From Zingiber officinale (taxonomy: Eukaryota; Streptophyta; Magnoliopsida; Zingiberales; Zingiberaceae), in assembly GCF_018446385.1 (NCBI RefSeq), contig NC_056002.1:5257474-5321473 (forward strand): 64,000 nt of DNA. Direction: 5' to 3'. The translations under genes were made by a program, and so were the position numbers. Below the pieces are notes generated by a model that saw only the letters and a list, made by a program, of their open reading frames with translations, searched no databases and was not told the origin of the DNA. This document shows, piece by piece, positions 22,109 through 34,000 of this stretch (positions are counted from its first letter, which is position 1; the number at the start of each line of letters is the position of its first letter).

Positions 22109-24031
22109 TTGCAGTTCCACCCACGACCAAGACAAAATTCAAGCATAATGATCAGAATGAATGGTGGAATTTACCTACAGCCCATCAACAAACAGGGGCA
22201 ATTCTTACACTCCCCAGCAGTTACTAAAAACGTAGTAGCCTTACAGAATTTCAGAGACCCTCAAGACAAGGCCGACTATATTGAAAACCTGCTAGGAGAG
22301 ACAGAAAGATTAACCTGGATACAGTGGCGAATGACTTACCCAAATGAGTATCAAGAGTTAATCAATTCTAGTGACGGAAGAAATGACACGCAGAATATTA
22401 TTTCCCAAATAAGAAGAGTATTCTTACTAGAAGATCCATTTCAAGGATCAACTGATATGCAAGATAGGGCATATAGAGATCTGGAAAGACTTAGCTGTCA
22501 ACAGGTAAAAGATCTTATTCCATTTCTAACTGATTATATGCATCTTGCTTCGAAAACAGGAAGGTTATTTACTGGACCAGAACTATCTGAAAAATTCTGG
22601 CTAAAACTTTCTGGAGAATTGGGTCGTCGTATTAAAGCAGCATTCGAAGAAAAGTACCAGGGCAATACTATGGGAGTGCATCCCAGAGTTATATTTACCT
22701 ACAAATATTTAGAGGAAGAATACAAGAAGGCAGCTTTTAGCAAATCCCTTAAAGATTTATCCTTCTGCAATCAAATGCCCATCCCTGGATATTATAAAGA
22801 CCCAAAGAAGAAATATGGACTCAGAAAATCCACCACTTACAAGGGCAAGCCTCATCAGACACATGCAAGAGTAGAGAAAAAGAAACATCTACTACGAAAC
22901 AAGAAGTGCAAGTGTTTCCTTTGTGGTGAAGAAGATCATTTTGCACGAGATTGCCCTAAAGAATTCAAGAATACAAAGAGAGTGGCTCTTTTTGAAGGAT
23001 TGGAAATTCCTGATGACTATGAAATCCTGTCTGTACAAGAAGGCGATGAGCCCTCAGACGCTATATTTAATATATCAGAGCGAGAAAACCACCAGGTGAA
23101 CACTGTTCTTAATCAAGAATTTCTATTTGTTTTTATAGAACAGACAAATTCCTACATGATAGGAAAAACAGAAGGGTGGCAACCTATGGTAAAAATACCG
23201 AAGGTTCAGCATGACTGCAATCATATATGGGAAATCAATGGAGAGATAGCATCCCCCTACCAAAAATATACGTGTTGCAAAAGGGAGACGATGCAGAGGC
23301 ACCATATGCACTGTAGTACTTGCCATATAACTTCATGTGGTATGTGTACAAGAAATTATTTCGACATGAGCATACCTATAGAAAGGTCAGTACCAGTTCC
23401 TTTCTCTCCAACTACATTGATCCAAGAGCAACAAAATTATATTGCATGGTCAGCAGCAGAAATTGAAAGGTTAAAGCAAGAAGTTATCAGCACCAAATTA
23501 TTAGCAGAAATTCAGATTGAAGCATTAAAGAAAAAATTTACTGCTGAAAAGGAAGAAATGCTGAGAATTAGTAGTGCCAACACCTTAGAAGTCTGCACTG
23601 AAAATGAAGAACTTCATTTTAAAATTGACCGCCTGGAATTAGAGAACAAAGATTTATTAAAAAGATTGGAGAAAAGCAAGGAATCCTTCAATCCTGAGGA
23701 AGAAGATGAAGAAATACATGTCCTAATTGATTCAGGAAGAGAGAAAATATTCTCTATGGAAGAGGCAAAACAACCAAGACCCAAAACAAATGGCCTTTTT
23801 AACTTGGTTGTAGAGCTTTCTATCCCAGGGGTGGATAGCTTCAAAGTAAACGCCATCCTTGACACCGACGCTACCACCTGCTGTATTGATCAGGTATCCA
23901 TATCTCCTCTTGCCATTGAAGATAATACTTTTGTTGTTAATTTCTGTGGTATAAACTCAAAGAAAACAGCTAACAAGAAGTTGAGGTACGTTAATATGAA
24001 GATTGGGGAACATCAATTCAGAATACCCTAA
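22109..24031 (+). CDS. Viral coat protein to protease region, left arm
   Basis: This open viral frame covers the coat protein (NLLGETERLTWIQWRMTYP, then GELGRRIKAAFEEKYQG). A zinc knuckle follows at about 22914-22955 (CFLCGEEDHFARDC). Next comes the second Cys-rich signature (CX11CX2CX4CX2C) near 23275-23320 that badnaviruses and Tungrovirus share. A coiled coil spans about 23450-23690, and the aspartic-protease region lies near 23800-24000. The frame ends at the centre of the inverted repeat. It is treated as a fossil. Confidence 0.85.
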   Translation: MQFHPRPRQNSSIMIRMNGGIYLQPINKQGQFLHSPAVTKNVVALQNFRDPQDKADYIENLLGETERLTWIQWRMTYPNEYQELINSSDGRNDTQNIISQIRRVFLLEDPFQGSTDMQDRAYRDLERLSCQQVKDLIPFLTDYMHLASKTGRLFTGPELSEKFWLKLSGELGRRIKAAFEEKYQGNTMGVHPRVIFTYKYLEEEYKKAAFSKSLKDLSFCNQMPIPGYYKDPKKKYGLRKSTTYKGKPHQTHARVEKKKHLLRNKKCKCFLCGEEDHFARDCPKEFKNTKRVALFEGLEIPDDYEILSVQEGDEPSDAIFNISERENHQVNTVLNQEFLFVFIEQTNSYMIGKTEGWQPMVKIPKVQHDCNHIWEINGEIASPYQKYTCCKRETMQRHHMHCSTCHITSCGMCTRNYFDMSIPIERSVPVPFSPTTLIQEQQNYIAWSAAEIERLKQEVISTKLLAEIQIEALKKKFTAEKEEMLRISSANTLEVCTENEELHFKIDRLELENKDLLKRLEKSKESFNPEEEDEEIHVLIDSGREKIFSMEEAKQPRPKTNGLFNLVVELSIPGVDSFKVNAILDTDATTCCIDQVSISPLAIEDNTFVVNFCGINSKKTANKKLRYVNMKIGEHQFRIP

Positions 24032-24061
24032 TCCAATGTGAGTGGGAAAGCATAAGTATAG
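24029..24061. repeat. Spacer at the centre of the viral inverted repeat
   Basis: About 30 bp separates the two arms. The bases just outside read aacatcaattcagaatac on the left and the complementary gtattctgaattgatgtt on the right. The spacer is not similar to either arm. The short loop makes the locus a near-perfect giant palindrome. Confidence 0.85.
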
Positions 24062-27000
24062 TGTATTCTGAATTGATGTTCCCCAATCTTCATATTTCCG
24101 TACCTCAACTTCTTGTTAGCTGTTGTCTTTGAGTTTATACCACTGAAATTAACAACAAAAGTATTATCTTCAATGGCATGAGGAGGTATGGATACCTGAT
24201 CAATACAGCAGGTGGTAGCGCCGGTGTCAAGGATGGCGTTACTTTGAAGCTATCCACCCCTGGGATAGAAAGTTCTACAACCAAGTTAAAAAGGCCATTT
24301 GTTTTGGGTCTTGGTTGTTTTGCCTCTTCCATAGAGAATATTTTCTCCCTTCCTGAATCAATTAGGACATGTATTTCTTCTTCACATATTTCTTCATCTT
24401 CTTCCTCATGATTGAAGGATTCCTTGCCTTTCTCCAATCTTTTTAATAAATCTTTGTTCTCTAATTCCAGACAGTCAATTTTAAAATGAAGTTCTTCATT
24501 TTCAGTGCAGACTTCTAAGGTGTTGGCACTACTAATTCTCAACATTTCTTCCTTTTCAGCAGTAAATTCTTTCTTTAATGCTTTAATCTGAATTTCTGCT
24601 AATAATTTGGTGCTGATAACTTCTTGCTTTAACCTTTCAATTTCTGCTGCTGACCATGCAATATAATTTTGTTGCTCTTGGATCAATGTAGTTGGAGAGA
24701 AAGGAACTGGTACTGACCATTCTATAGGTATGCTCATGTCGAAATAATTTCTTGTACACATACCGCATGAAGTTATATGGCAAGTACTACAGTGCATACG
24801 GTGCCTCTGCATCGTCTCCCTTTTGCAACACGTACATTTTTGGTAGGGGGATGCTATCTCTCCATTGATTTCCCATATATGATTGCAGTCATGGCGAACC
24901 TTCGGTATTTTTACCATAGGTTGTCACCCTTCTGTTTTTCCTATTATGTAGGAATTTGTTTGTTCTATAAAAACAAATAGAAATTCTTGATTAAGAACAG
25001 TGTTCACCTGGTGGTCTTCTCGCTCTTATATACTAAATATAGCGTCTGAGGGCTCATCTCCTTCTTGTACAGACAGGATTTCATAGTCATCAGGATTTCC
25101 AATCATTCAAAAAGAGCCACTCTCTTTGTATTCTTGAATTCTTTAGGGCAATCTCGTGCAAAATGACCTTCTTCACCACAAAGGAAACACTTGCACTTCT
25201 TGTTTCATAGTAGATGTTTCTTTTTCTCTACTCTTGCATATGTCTGATGAGGCTTGCCCTTGTAAGTGGTGGACTTTCTGAGTCCATATTTCTTCTTTGG
25301 GTCTTTATAATATCCAGGGATGGGCATTTGATTGCAGAAGGATAAATCTTTAAGAGATTTGCTAAAAGCTGCCTTCTTGTATTCTTCCTCTAGATATTTG
25401 TAAGTAAATATAACTCTGGGATGCACTCCCATAGTATTGCCTTGGAACTTTTCTTCGAATACTGCTTTAATACGACGACCCAATTCTCCAGGAAGTTTTA
25501 GCCAGAATTTTTCAGATAGTTCTGGTCCAGTAAATAACCTTCCTATTTTCGAAGCAAGATGCATATAATCAGTTAGAAATGGAATAAGATCTTTTACCTG
25601 TTGACAGCTAAGTCTTTCCAGATCTCTATATGCCCTATCTTGCATATCAGTTGATCCTTGAAATGGATCTTCTAGTAAGAATACTCTTCTTATTTGGGAA
25701 ATAATATTCTGCGTGTCATTTCTTCCGTCACTAGAATTGATTAACTCTTGATACTCATTTGGGTAAGTCATTCGCCACTGTATCCAGGTTAATCTTTCTG
25801 TCTCTCCTAGCAGGTTTTCAATATAGTCGGCCTTGTCTTGAGGGTCTCTGAAATTCTGTAAGGCTACTACGTTTTTAGTAACTGCTTCCCATCTTAAAAA
25901 GGCATCCTCTATTCTGTGTAGCTGGGGGGGAGTGTAAGAATTGCCCCTGTTTGTTGATGGGCTGTAGGTAAATTCCACCATTCATTCTGATCATTATGCT
26001 TGAATTTTGTCTTGGTCGTGGGTGGAACTGCAATACTTACGGGCTCATCTTTGGGAGCACGGTTTGGGGGGTAACCAACAGGATTCATTGTTGTATCAGC
26101 AGGTGGCCTATATGCAGATTCTGCTTGAGAATAAACTTGTTCTTGCAGCTGCTGTAATTGTGGATAATCAAAAACTCAATCTGTTGGTTTTGTAATACCA
26201 CTACTGCTACCTGCAGCTATTACTTCTTCCCCACCATCTTCCGCGAATGGATTGATAAATTCTGACAATATGCTCTATGATAAGCTGAGCAATGCATTCC
26301 TGTTTGTTAAGAAATATATCTTCATTTGTTGTGTTGAAAGCCATAACCTTGACTTCTCCTCGATAGTCTGAGTCGATGACGCCTCCCATTATAATAATGC
26401 CCCTTAAGGCAGTGCTTGATCGGGGGACTATTCTTGCATAGGTGTTTTGTAGAATTTGTATACAAATGCGAGTTGATAATAAAGACCTACCAAGAGCAGG
26501 TATATCTTGTGCATGAGTAATAGAGATATCATACCCCGCAGCTCCTGGTGTTCGTCTAATAGGGAGTTGTGCGAGCGAAGATATTCTTTTGACCGGCAAT
26601 TCAGGAGAATATCTTTCTTCTTCCACAAGTACTGCAATAGTATGGCTTGTCAACTCTTCTTCATCTGATTGTATCTCCTCGTCCTTTAAATTGAATTTAG
26701 GTGGAGATGATGTGGTTGCTGCTTGATATTGGTTAAACTGTAGTGACACACTTCCATCAAGCATGTTTCTTGTGTTCACTTCTGTAGGCTGCATGGGCAG
26801 GTTAACAGTTGATTGTCTTATAACCCAGTTCTGCCCTAAGACATCCCTGGTGTTATAACTTCTTCCTGGAAGAGCCCTTACACCATGGCTTGCTAAGTAG
26901 TCAACTACATTCTGGATTTCATATGCAAAGCCAACGTTAGGTGTATTAGATAATCGACCTACCAGTCCTCGTGTAACTAGTAAGTTGGCTTCTCCATTTC

Positions 27001-29202
27001 TCCAATTTTCATATCCTCGTGCCAGTATTGATACCTGTATATTTCTGTAGAAATCAGAAATTGTAAACATTGTATCAGGTATAACATAAACTAATTGACT
27101 TCCATGTGTTAAGTCAATTTCCATGGTGGCAAAGATGAGGCGCCCCTTCTGTTCTGGTGATTGTTGTTACAGGAGGGTTTCTGCTTTGCGTAGCCATCAC
27201 TTTCTTGCAGTTTTTGCTTGTTCTTCTTTCAATATTTGAAAGGGATCTATAAAAACTCTTAGCCTTCCTTTTGACTCCTTTGGCTTTTCGTGAATAGAGA
27301 TGGCTTGGATTCTTTCAGAAAGATTTTTGACAATTTCTTCTGGAATAGCTTGTTGGGTTGGAGCTTCCTTTGCTTCAAGTTTCTTTATTCTTTCTTCTAG
27401 AGATTCAAATTTCTCTAGGATGGTGACCAAAAGCTGTATCTGCGTATTAGCTTGTTTAATAAGAATATTATTACTGCTAATACCTCCTTTGTAGTCAGCT
27501 GGTCGTCCACCGGTGGCTACATGCCGCGCTTTTGTGCTTCGCTGCTGCCTTGTGCGGCGTCAAGATAGTTATTCAGGACCAGAACAGCTACCCTTGACTC
27601 TTGAACCAGCTCAGTTATCTTTAGGATAAGATCTTCAAGTTGCCTTTTGGTCAATGGTTTGTTTTCTAAAACCTCTTTAGTGATGTTTTTCACGGCCTCA
27701 CTAAGTTTTTGGTTTTTCTTTTTCAGTTCTTCTAGTTATTCCTGTATTTGTTTAAAGTTTTTGAGGTGGATTCTACAGGAAAGACAAACTCTGTCGTATA
27801 TTACCGAGAGGTTATGAGCTAATTCTCTTTTAGTAGGCTGTTTCTCTGTTTTGGTTAGATCAAGGTATTCTAGGTTCGAGGTATGAAATTTAGTATACCA
27901 TTCCTGTATATATTCTTCCCAACGTCTAGACATAGACACAATTATAACTATACCCTATGGTTTATCATTCCTATGAATTGTGGCTTACATCTTAGGAGGT
28001 TCTAAAAGCTTTCTTGCTCACACAGGTGTGCCCTTGGATTTATATCGGCATCCCTTGCCTTGTTACCAAGTTAGGACCTGTTCTTTTGCAATCCACTCGT
28101 CGTTCCCCGGTCGCCTTATTACCACAAGACTTTCAGTTTGATAAACTTTAGGACCCTGTTATTCAGACACTATATCAGTTCATGTTTTTGCTATTACTGA
28201 TCAACAGTTGCAATTCGCTAGACATGCCTTCGGAGTTCGCTATAACTGATCAACAGTTGCAATTCACTAGATCCGAGTTTTAAAGAAAGATGTCTTTTAT
28301 TGTTTAAGGAAAAACACATAAAGGTAATTACTACTTTCACCCATCCTCTCCCCTGTGAATACCCTGAGTAGGGTTTACTCAGCCATAAAAATTAGCTCTG
28401 ATATCATAAAATTGCGGAAACGTCTTCTTTTCAAATAACTTAGATAATGTACCAAAGAGAAAAGTACAGGACTAAATTACAAGAAAAGGAACTTAAAAGC
28501 TTAAGAGCTTAAGACTTACAGATTTATACTTCTCAAAGTAGAACTTGTACCGTGAAGCGGTGTGTGTTCTGCAATGAGCTAACTAGAGGGTTATATAGAA
28601 AAGAGAAGGAGAAGGATAGAGATGAGCTGAGTGCACTTGTGAGCCTCGTCATCACTCACGGGTATCCTTATCTGTTCCTCTTTCTTACCCCTTTACAAGC
28701 TTTACAACGCAGCCTATAGTCTTTACAGCTAAGGCTAGATTCTTTTTCATTTGGACGGCTCCCCGAGGCTCAGTCCATGTGAATTCGAATCTGCTTTTAT
28801 TAAAGCAAATCTACTTTGGATTTGTTGGGCTCACCACGCTCTGTCTTCTTATGGTGGTGTGTCCACCATATGTTGGATGGTGTCTTGTAGTTGCAAAAAA
28901 GCTGTGAATAAGGACGTCTTTACAGCTGAGACGCTGGGTAAGGCATCTTTAAAGTAGAGTCCTTTGGGATGTTCACTTCTGATGCTGAAATCTGCTTCCT
29001 TGATGTCATGGATAAGCTTGAGTTCCAGGATGTTGTGGATGAGCTGGTTTGCAACGATCTTTTCGATGTCGGCCAAGTGTCTTCTGGCGTCTTCTTCAAG
29101 GATAATGCATATCCTTGGGCCGCGGCTACAGGAGACTTCTTTGTATTGAGCCAGAAAGTGATAAGGCTCTCCAGATATGAAGCTGCCTTGTTGCTGGACT
29201 TG
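24062..29202 (-). mobile_element. Right arm of the endogenous pararetrovirus
   Basis: Read on the - strand from 29202, this arm repeats the left arm: leader with TATA (about 28591-28597) and primer site (about 28392-28406), ORF1-like (27736-27939), ORF2-like (about 27197-27500), movement protein with dUTPase (within 26207-27124), and coat and protease parts (within 24135-25981). Protein segments agree with the left arm except for scattered changes. It is broken in more places than the left arm, and the arms also differ in length. Beyond 29202 the match to the left arm stops. Confidence 0.85.
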
Positions 29203-30180
29203 ACAGTTTCAGAACTGACAGTTCCACAGTTCAAAATTGACAGTTCAACAAATCTTAACAAATCAACCCTTAATCTTAATTGTCCAAAACGATTACGATT
29301 CACGGTTCGATTCACGATTCGAGAGTATTATTATTTAAAAAATATTTAAAAATAAAAACTCATCTCTCCCCAACAATCAAAACCATCAATCTAGCGATCG
29401 AAATTTGCTTTTACTCGTTGAATCCGGCCCACGGTTGGGTTTACTCCAACCAGAGATTTTGAAACTGGACTACTGAACTGAGATATGTGTACATCTTTAA
29501 CAACACTATAGCCAAAAACTATGCAGTCAAACGGATTGTTTCATTATCATCATCAAATGGACAACTCTTTAACATTAACCTATATGAAACATTATATAAG
29601 TGATAAGATCATCCTGACATATACGGATAAAGATCTTGAACTAGTCACTTGAGATGGCAAATACCCCTTTTGATTTATGTAATCAATACTATTGCGCTCA
29701 AAGAATGAGGACGCAGGAAACTGATGTCAAAGCTAGAAATGTCTAAAGATAGTCATGCATTTTGACCTTCAACAAAAACAGGCAGTTTATGGATCATGTA
29801 GCAAGGACAATGCAAGAGTTTTTAGCTCCAGAATACACAGAAACTGCTAACCAGAGTACACTCTTAGGGCATCCCCTCCCCTTGTTTCAAAAAGCAACAG
29901 CTATACTTATGCAATGGGAAATCATATTCATATTTAATCCGCTTATGATCACACAAAAAACGGATTATGAAAGTAACACAGATTCCTAACTTGTAGAAAT
30001 CTTTTAAGACACAAATTGTTTGTTTAAACTAATTTTAACAACGGCAAACAAAAAAAATGATTAAGCTAGTTCAAAATCAAGACACTAAACATGATCCAAA
30101 ACCAACGTACAAAGAAGCAACAGCAAATAAAAGCATGAGAAAAAAAAAGGGAAAGGTTTGAAATTGCTGACCCTGTGGAT
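29203..30180. other. Flank of the viral locus and S16 3' side
   Basis: Just outside the viral arm the motif gacagttc and close variants recur between 29200 and 29265. Farther right the DNA is AT-rich and ends in the S16 3' UTR. No gene or RNA was recognised. Confidence 0.4.
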
Positions 30181-30618
30181 CTACCGGTACGATTTCTGGA
30201 AACGAGCGCGAGCGCCACGACCACCAAATTTCTTGGGCTCGCATCGGCGGGGATCAGCAACGAGAAGGGTCCGGTCGTAGCGCACGAGGATGTCTTTGAT
30301 CTCCTGCTTGGACTGCTCGTCAACGTACTTTTGGTTGTAGGCGACGAGGGCCTTGGCGATGCTCTGGCGGATGGCATAGATCTGGGAAGTCTTACCACCG
30401 CCCTTGACGCGGATGCGGATATCAACTCCCACGAACCGCTGCCGCCCGAGGAGGAGGATCGGCTCGAATGCTTTGAGGCGGAGGATCTCCGGCTTCACCA
30501 GCTCGATGGGGACGCCGTTCACCTTGATCAGGCCACGGCCTCGCTTGCAGTGCGCCACCGCGACGGCTGTCTTCTTCCTGCCGAAGCACTGCACGGATTC
30601 AGTTGCCGTCGACGCCAT
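30181..30618 (-). CDS. RPS16: 40S ribosomal protein S16 (uS9)
   Basis: A single exon encodes 145 aa, the family's usual length, starting [20 protein letters not shown]. Landmarks of eukaryotic uS9 are clear: [60 protein letters not shown]-like residues, and the C-terminal [14 protein letters not shown] tail that reaches the ribosomal P site. An upstream in-frame ATG at 30804 exists, but the region between contains the TATA box and promoter motifs, so the inner ATG is chosen. High GC3 fits a strongly expressed monocot ribosomal gene. It is part of the cytosolic small ribosomal subunit and lies head to head with the ATG14 gene. Confidence 0.97.
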   Translation of the reverse strand: MASTATESVQCFGRKKTAVAVAHCKRGRGLIKVNGVPIELVKPEILRLKAFEPILLLGRQRFVGVDIRIRVKGGGKTSQIYAIRQSIAKALVAYNQKYVDEQSKQEIKDILVRYDRTLLVADPRRCEPKKFGGRGARARFQKSYR

Positions 30619-30716
30619 CTTCGCCGACGAGCTCGAGTAAAAGCAAACCAACAAGAGAAATGAGATCGGCGCGGCGCGGCGCCTCGCGTAGCAGAGAAAG
30701 TGCTCAACAAATCCAC

Positions 30717-30831
30717 GTGTATATATACATGGTTGTGTTCGGCGAAGCCCTAATTCGATCCAACAAAATAAACGGGGCTTCGTGGGCCGAATTATTGGAC
30801 TCAATCACGGCCCACGTTTAATACTTGGGCT
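30717..30831 (-). promoter_or_regulatory. S16 promoter: TATA box, telo-box-like and site II motifs
   Basis: A TATA stretch (tatatata, near 30719-30728) lies about 100 bp before the S16 ATG. Upstream on the - strand come a telo-box-like attagggct (about 30746-30754) and three TGGGCC/TGGGCT site II motifs (30783-30788, 30809-30814 and 30826-30831). Telo-box plus site II is the known plant module for coordinated ribosomal-protein genes, usually bound by TCP and related factors. The same interval may serve the divergent ATG14 gene. Confidence 0.65.
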
Positions 30832-31041
30832 TCTATGTGCTGTGTACCCGGTAAATGCAATATCATTAAAATACGAAACCTGAGATGATCCGTATTTTCC
30901 CTCTTCCAATCACAATCCTTCCGATCTCAATGCCTGAAGAAAACCTAGGTTTACATCGCGTTCGCAGAAGCCAGAAGCGAAGCCTCCTTCCGATTGCCAG
31001 CAAGCATTTTTTAGGATCATTTTCATTGGTGGTGGTAATTC

Positions 31042-34000
31042 ATGGCGAGGAAATCCAGTAGCAGTTGCTGCGCCATCTGCGAGGGTTCCAATCTCGCGTC
31101 AATTTGTGCGCCCTGCGTTAATTATAGGTGACTGCTCTAGTTTGGTCACATATAATTGGGCAGTTATGGAAATCTGTCGTTATATGCTTATGCTTTTGCT
31201 TTGAAAATTTTCAGATTAAATGAGTACAGTGCCTTGATGAAATCTCTTAATATCGTCCGTCAATCTTACTATTCCAAGCTCTTCGATTTTCTTGAGAAGA
31301 AGGTTCGTTATCGTGCCTATTGATATTGTAGTTCGAATCAGTTTACTTTTGATCATTTTGCCCTTCTTAATTAAATCATCATGCAAATAATTGCCTCACT
31401 TTAAAAATTTATTTTTGGCAGCATAAACTCATCTTCTGTTTTAATTTTCTTTTGGTGGATAATTAGGTTTGACTTGTTTTCATATTTGGTCTACAGAGAA
31501 TAGCAGATGAGCAAAATAATTGGATATCGGATCAAAATGAGAAACTCAAGAAATTGGAGCAGCGGCTAACCTACTTAAAGGCGAAACGTGTAGAAGGTTG
31601 GTCTTTCTCTAGGAAATGAACGTCAAGCATCCTTGCTTGTGTCAAGGATGCTTCATTATCTCACACCCTATTTTCTTGAACTTTTCTACTGCTGTTACAG
31701 ATAAGGCTAAGGTTGCTGAACAATCAAATGATCTGAAGTCGAAATACGAGTCATTAGAATTAGCATTTGAAATAGTGAGATAATGACCTTTTACTGTTTG
31801 TGCCCTCTGATTCTATATTTTCTGCATTGATATGAAGCTTTGTCTGAACCTTGCGTTACTTCTGACTTACCATTTTTAGATAAAAAAGAAGCGCACAGAT
31901 GTATTGGATAAATTCAATACTGATCTGATATACAACCAGCGGTCAGCTTATGTAAGATCCATTTTTAAATGGTGATGTTTAAAATTTAAATGCATTTTTA
32001 GACTTCTAAAGTTAAACACAACATGTTGCTTCTGTGGTTTCACTATTTTTCTTAGTTTCTCGTATGCTTTATCCTCATTGTCTCTTTGCCTATTATTGTT
32101 TTAGCTGACATGAAAGAGCTTTTTTTTTTTTTTTTGCAGATGGCTATCACTTCTGAACTTTTTCATCGGCAGTCAGTGATTGTAAAACAGATTTGCAAGA
32201 TCTTCCCTCTGCGCAAGGCAAGTACTGATTGACTCTTTGACATGATGACTTTTGTTGATGTGATGGATTGGCTTCATTTGCTAAGGGAGATACAGCCCTA
32301 AATGGATGTTCGTGTGCTTGTCCTTTGATGAAGTGCTTATTGAGAACATGATTCTATTTTACTTTTCCACGTATTTAACAAGTTTTCATTTTGCTATCTA
32401 CATTATAACATATTTGGTTGTCTTACTATCTGCCCAAGTAACACAAATGGAAAGTAAACATCTTGGAGGAGTTTACATTTAGAAAGATGAACAAAATCAT
32501 TTATGCATCAGAAAACTGCATACAGAATCTATTACCAAGACAATAAATGACATTTTTGTTAATTTTAAAGTGATACACTTTGAATGAAGTAACCAATTCC
32601 AATATGTATCTTTTTCTTTTCTACTATAGCAGGATGTGTGTTTATTTAATTGCATGGAGTTTTTGAACAATGATGCCCAACATTTGTTTTTTAATCTTAT
32701 CTATTGTATTTTGGTTCACATCTTTCTTTCATTGCTATTTTGTTTATATATATATATATTATTTCTGAAGATCTACTTATAGGTTCTTTCTCTTGTAATG
32801 ATCTGAGCATGTGCAGGTGTACCATTTCCTATTACTTATTACAATTTGAATATATCTAATGTGCAAATGACTGATAGTGTTTCTTTTATTGATTTACAGG
32901 TGAACTCAGATGCAAAAAAAGATGGATCAAATAGCATGTGTGACCAAATATGCAATGCTCGCTTACCTAGAGGATTGGATCCACATTCTGTACCTCCTGA
33001 ACAGCTTGCAGCTTCTTTAGGGTAATTCTCCATGAATTCATGTTAAGTTTTATGCGTATCTTTTTTCATGATTCTTATTCTATGTGAATATATATATGGA
33101 TTGAAGTAATTCCCGAGGTATTAGTTTAAAAAAATTTAGCTATGCGCTTATTTAGTATGGCATGAAAAGAATCTTGAAGAATCATTCACTATTTCACCTA
33201 ATTACTTAGTTAGGAAAATGTATCTTTCTTATTATATATGTGGATGATATTATCATTTCTATTAGTAATGATTCTATTGGGACTTTCAAGATTAAACACT
33301 TGAATAACCTTAACTTCTTCAGTATAGAGCTTATTACACTAAGGGACAAGCATTTACATTTCTCAATGGAAGTATATACTTGATATACTTGAGAAGGTTA
33401 GCATGCTAGGAACCAAACTAGTTGACGTTCCTATGAGTCCTAGTGGCAGATTGGTACGAGGATAGAAGCCACTAATTTATTACAGAAAGTACAGAAGATA
33501 ATTAGAGTACTGAACTACCATAGTTACAAGACCTGATATTTCAGACAGTACGAACAATTAGTCATTAGAAATCTCATGTTTCAGGATTATCTAATAAATT
33601 CTTCTCTAGATGATCAAGATCGGGCTACTCCATTCTTTCATGAGGTAATCTAACATCTGTAAAGACAAGAAACAGACTATCATAACTTGATTGAGTGCAA
33701 TTGTGGAATATAAGTAAGACCCTAGCTACGTATTATTTTATCTGGGTTAAAGATGATGACTCAAAGTTGGGACATTAAACATGCTCTTTTAAAGCCAATG
33801 AAATTGTATTGTGATAGTCAAGTTGCAATCCACAGAACCTCTAAGATTAAAGGAACTGAACAAAGCACATAGAGCTCAATGGCCACTTCATGTGAGGGAA
33901 AGTGTAGTCTAATAGAAGTGTCATTCTCATTTGTTTGCTCTAATATTGGCTATATTGTATTTTTAAAAATCCTTAAAAGATCCTAAAATTGAGAGCATTT

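Larger units (their letters stand above)
17300..29202. mobile_element. Endogenous pararetrovirus (Caulimoviridae, badnavirus-like), inverted-repeat locus
   Basis: The locus holds two viral segments, tail to tail. The left arm reads on the + strand (17300 to about 24028) and the right arm on the - strand (about 29202 back to 24062), with a spacer of roughly 30 bp. The arms pair from about 17863 outward. The left arm also carries an RNase H tail that the right arm does not reach. Parts per arm are intergenic leader with TATA box and Met-tRNA primer site, ORF1-like, ORF2-like, movement protein with dUTPase, and coat protein through protease region. No reverse-transcriptase core was seen. The sampled arm sequence differs by roughly 2-4%. 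If the arms were identical at formation this points to a geologically young event, but they may have come from different virus copies. The locus is broken, with a handful of breaks in the left arm and more in the right. LTRs and integrase are absent, as expected for this family. Confidence 0.9.

Noticed and set aside
30619-30804. Extended N-terminus for S16
   Set aside because: The upstream in-frame codons overlap the TATA box and promoter motifs. The 145-aa form already has the full family length.
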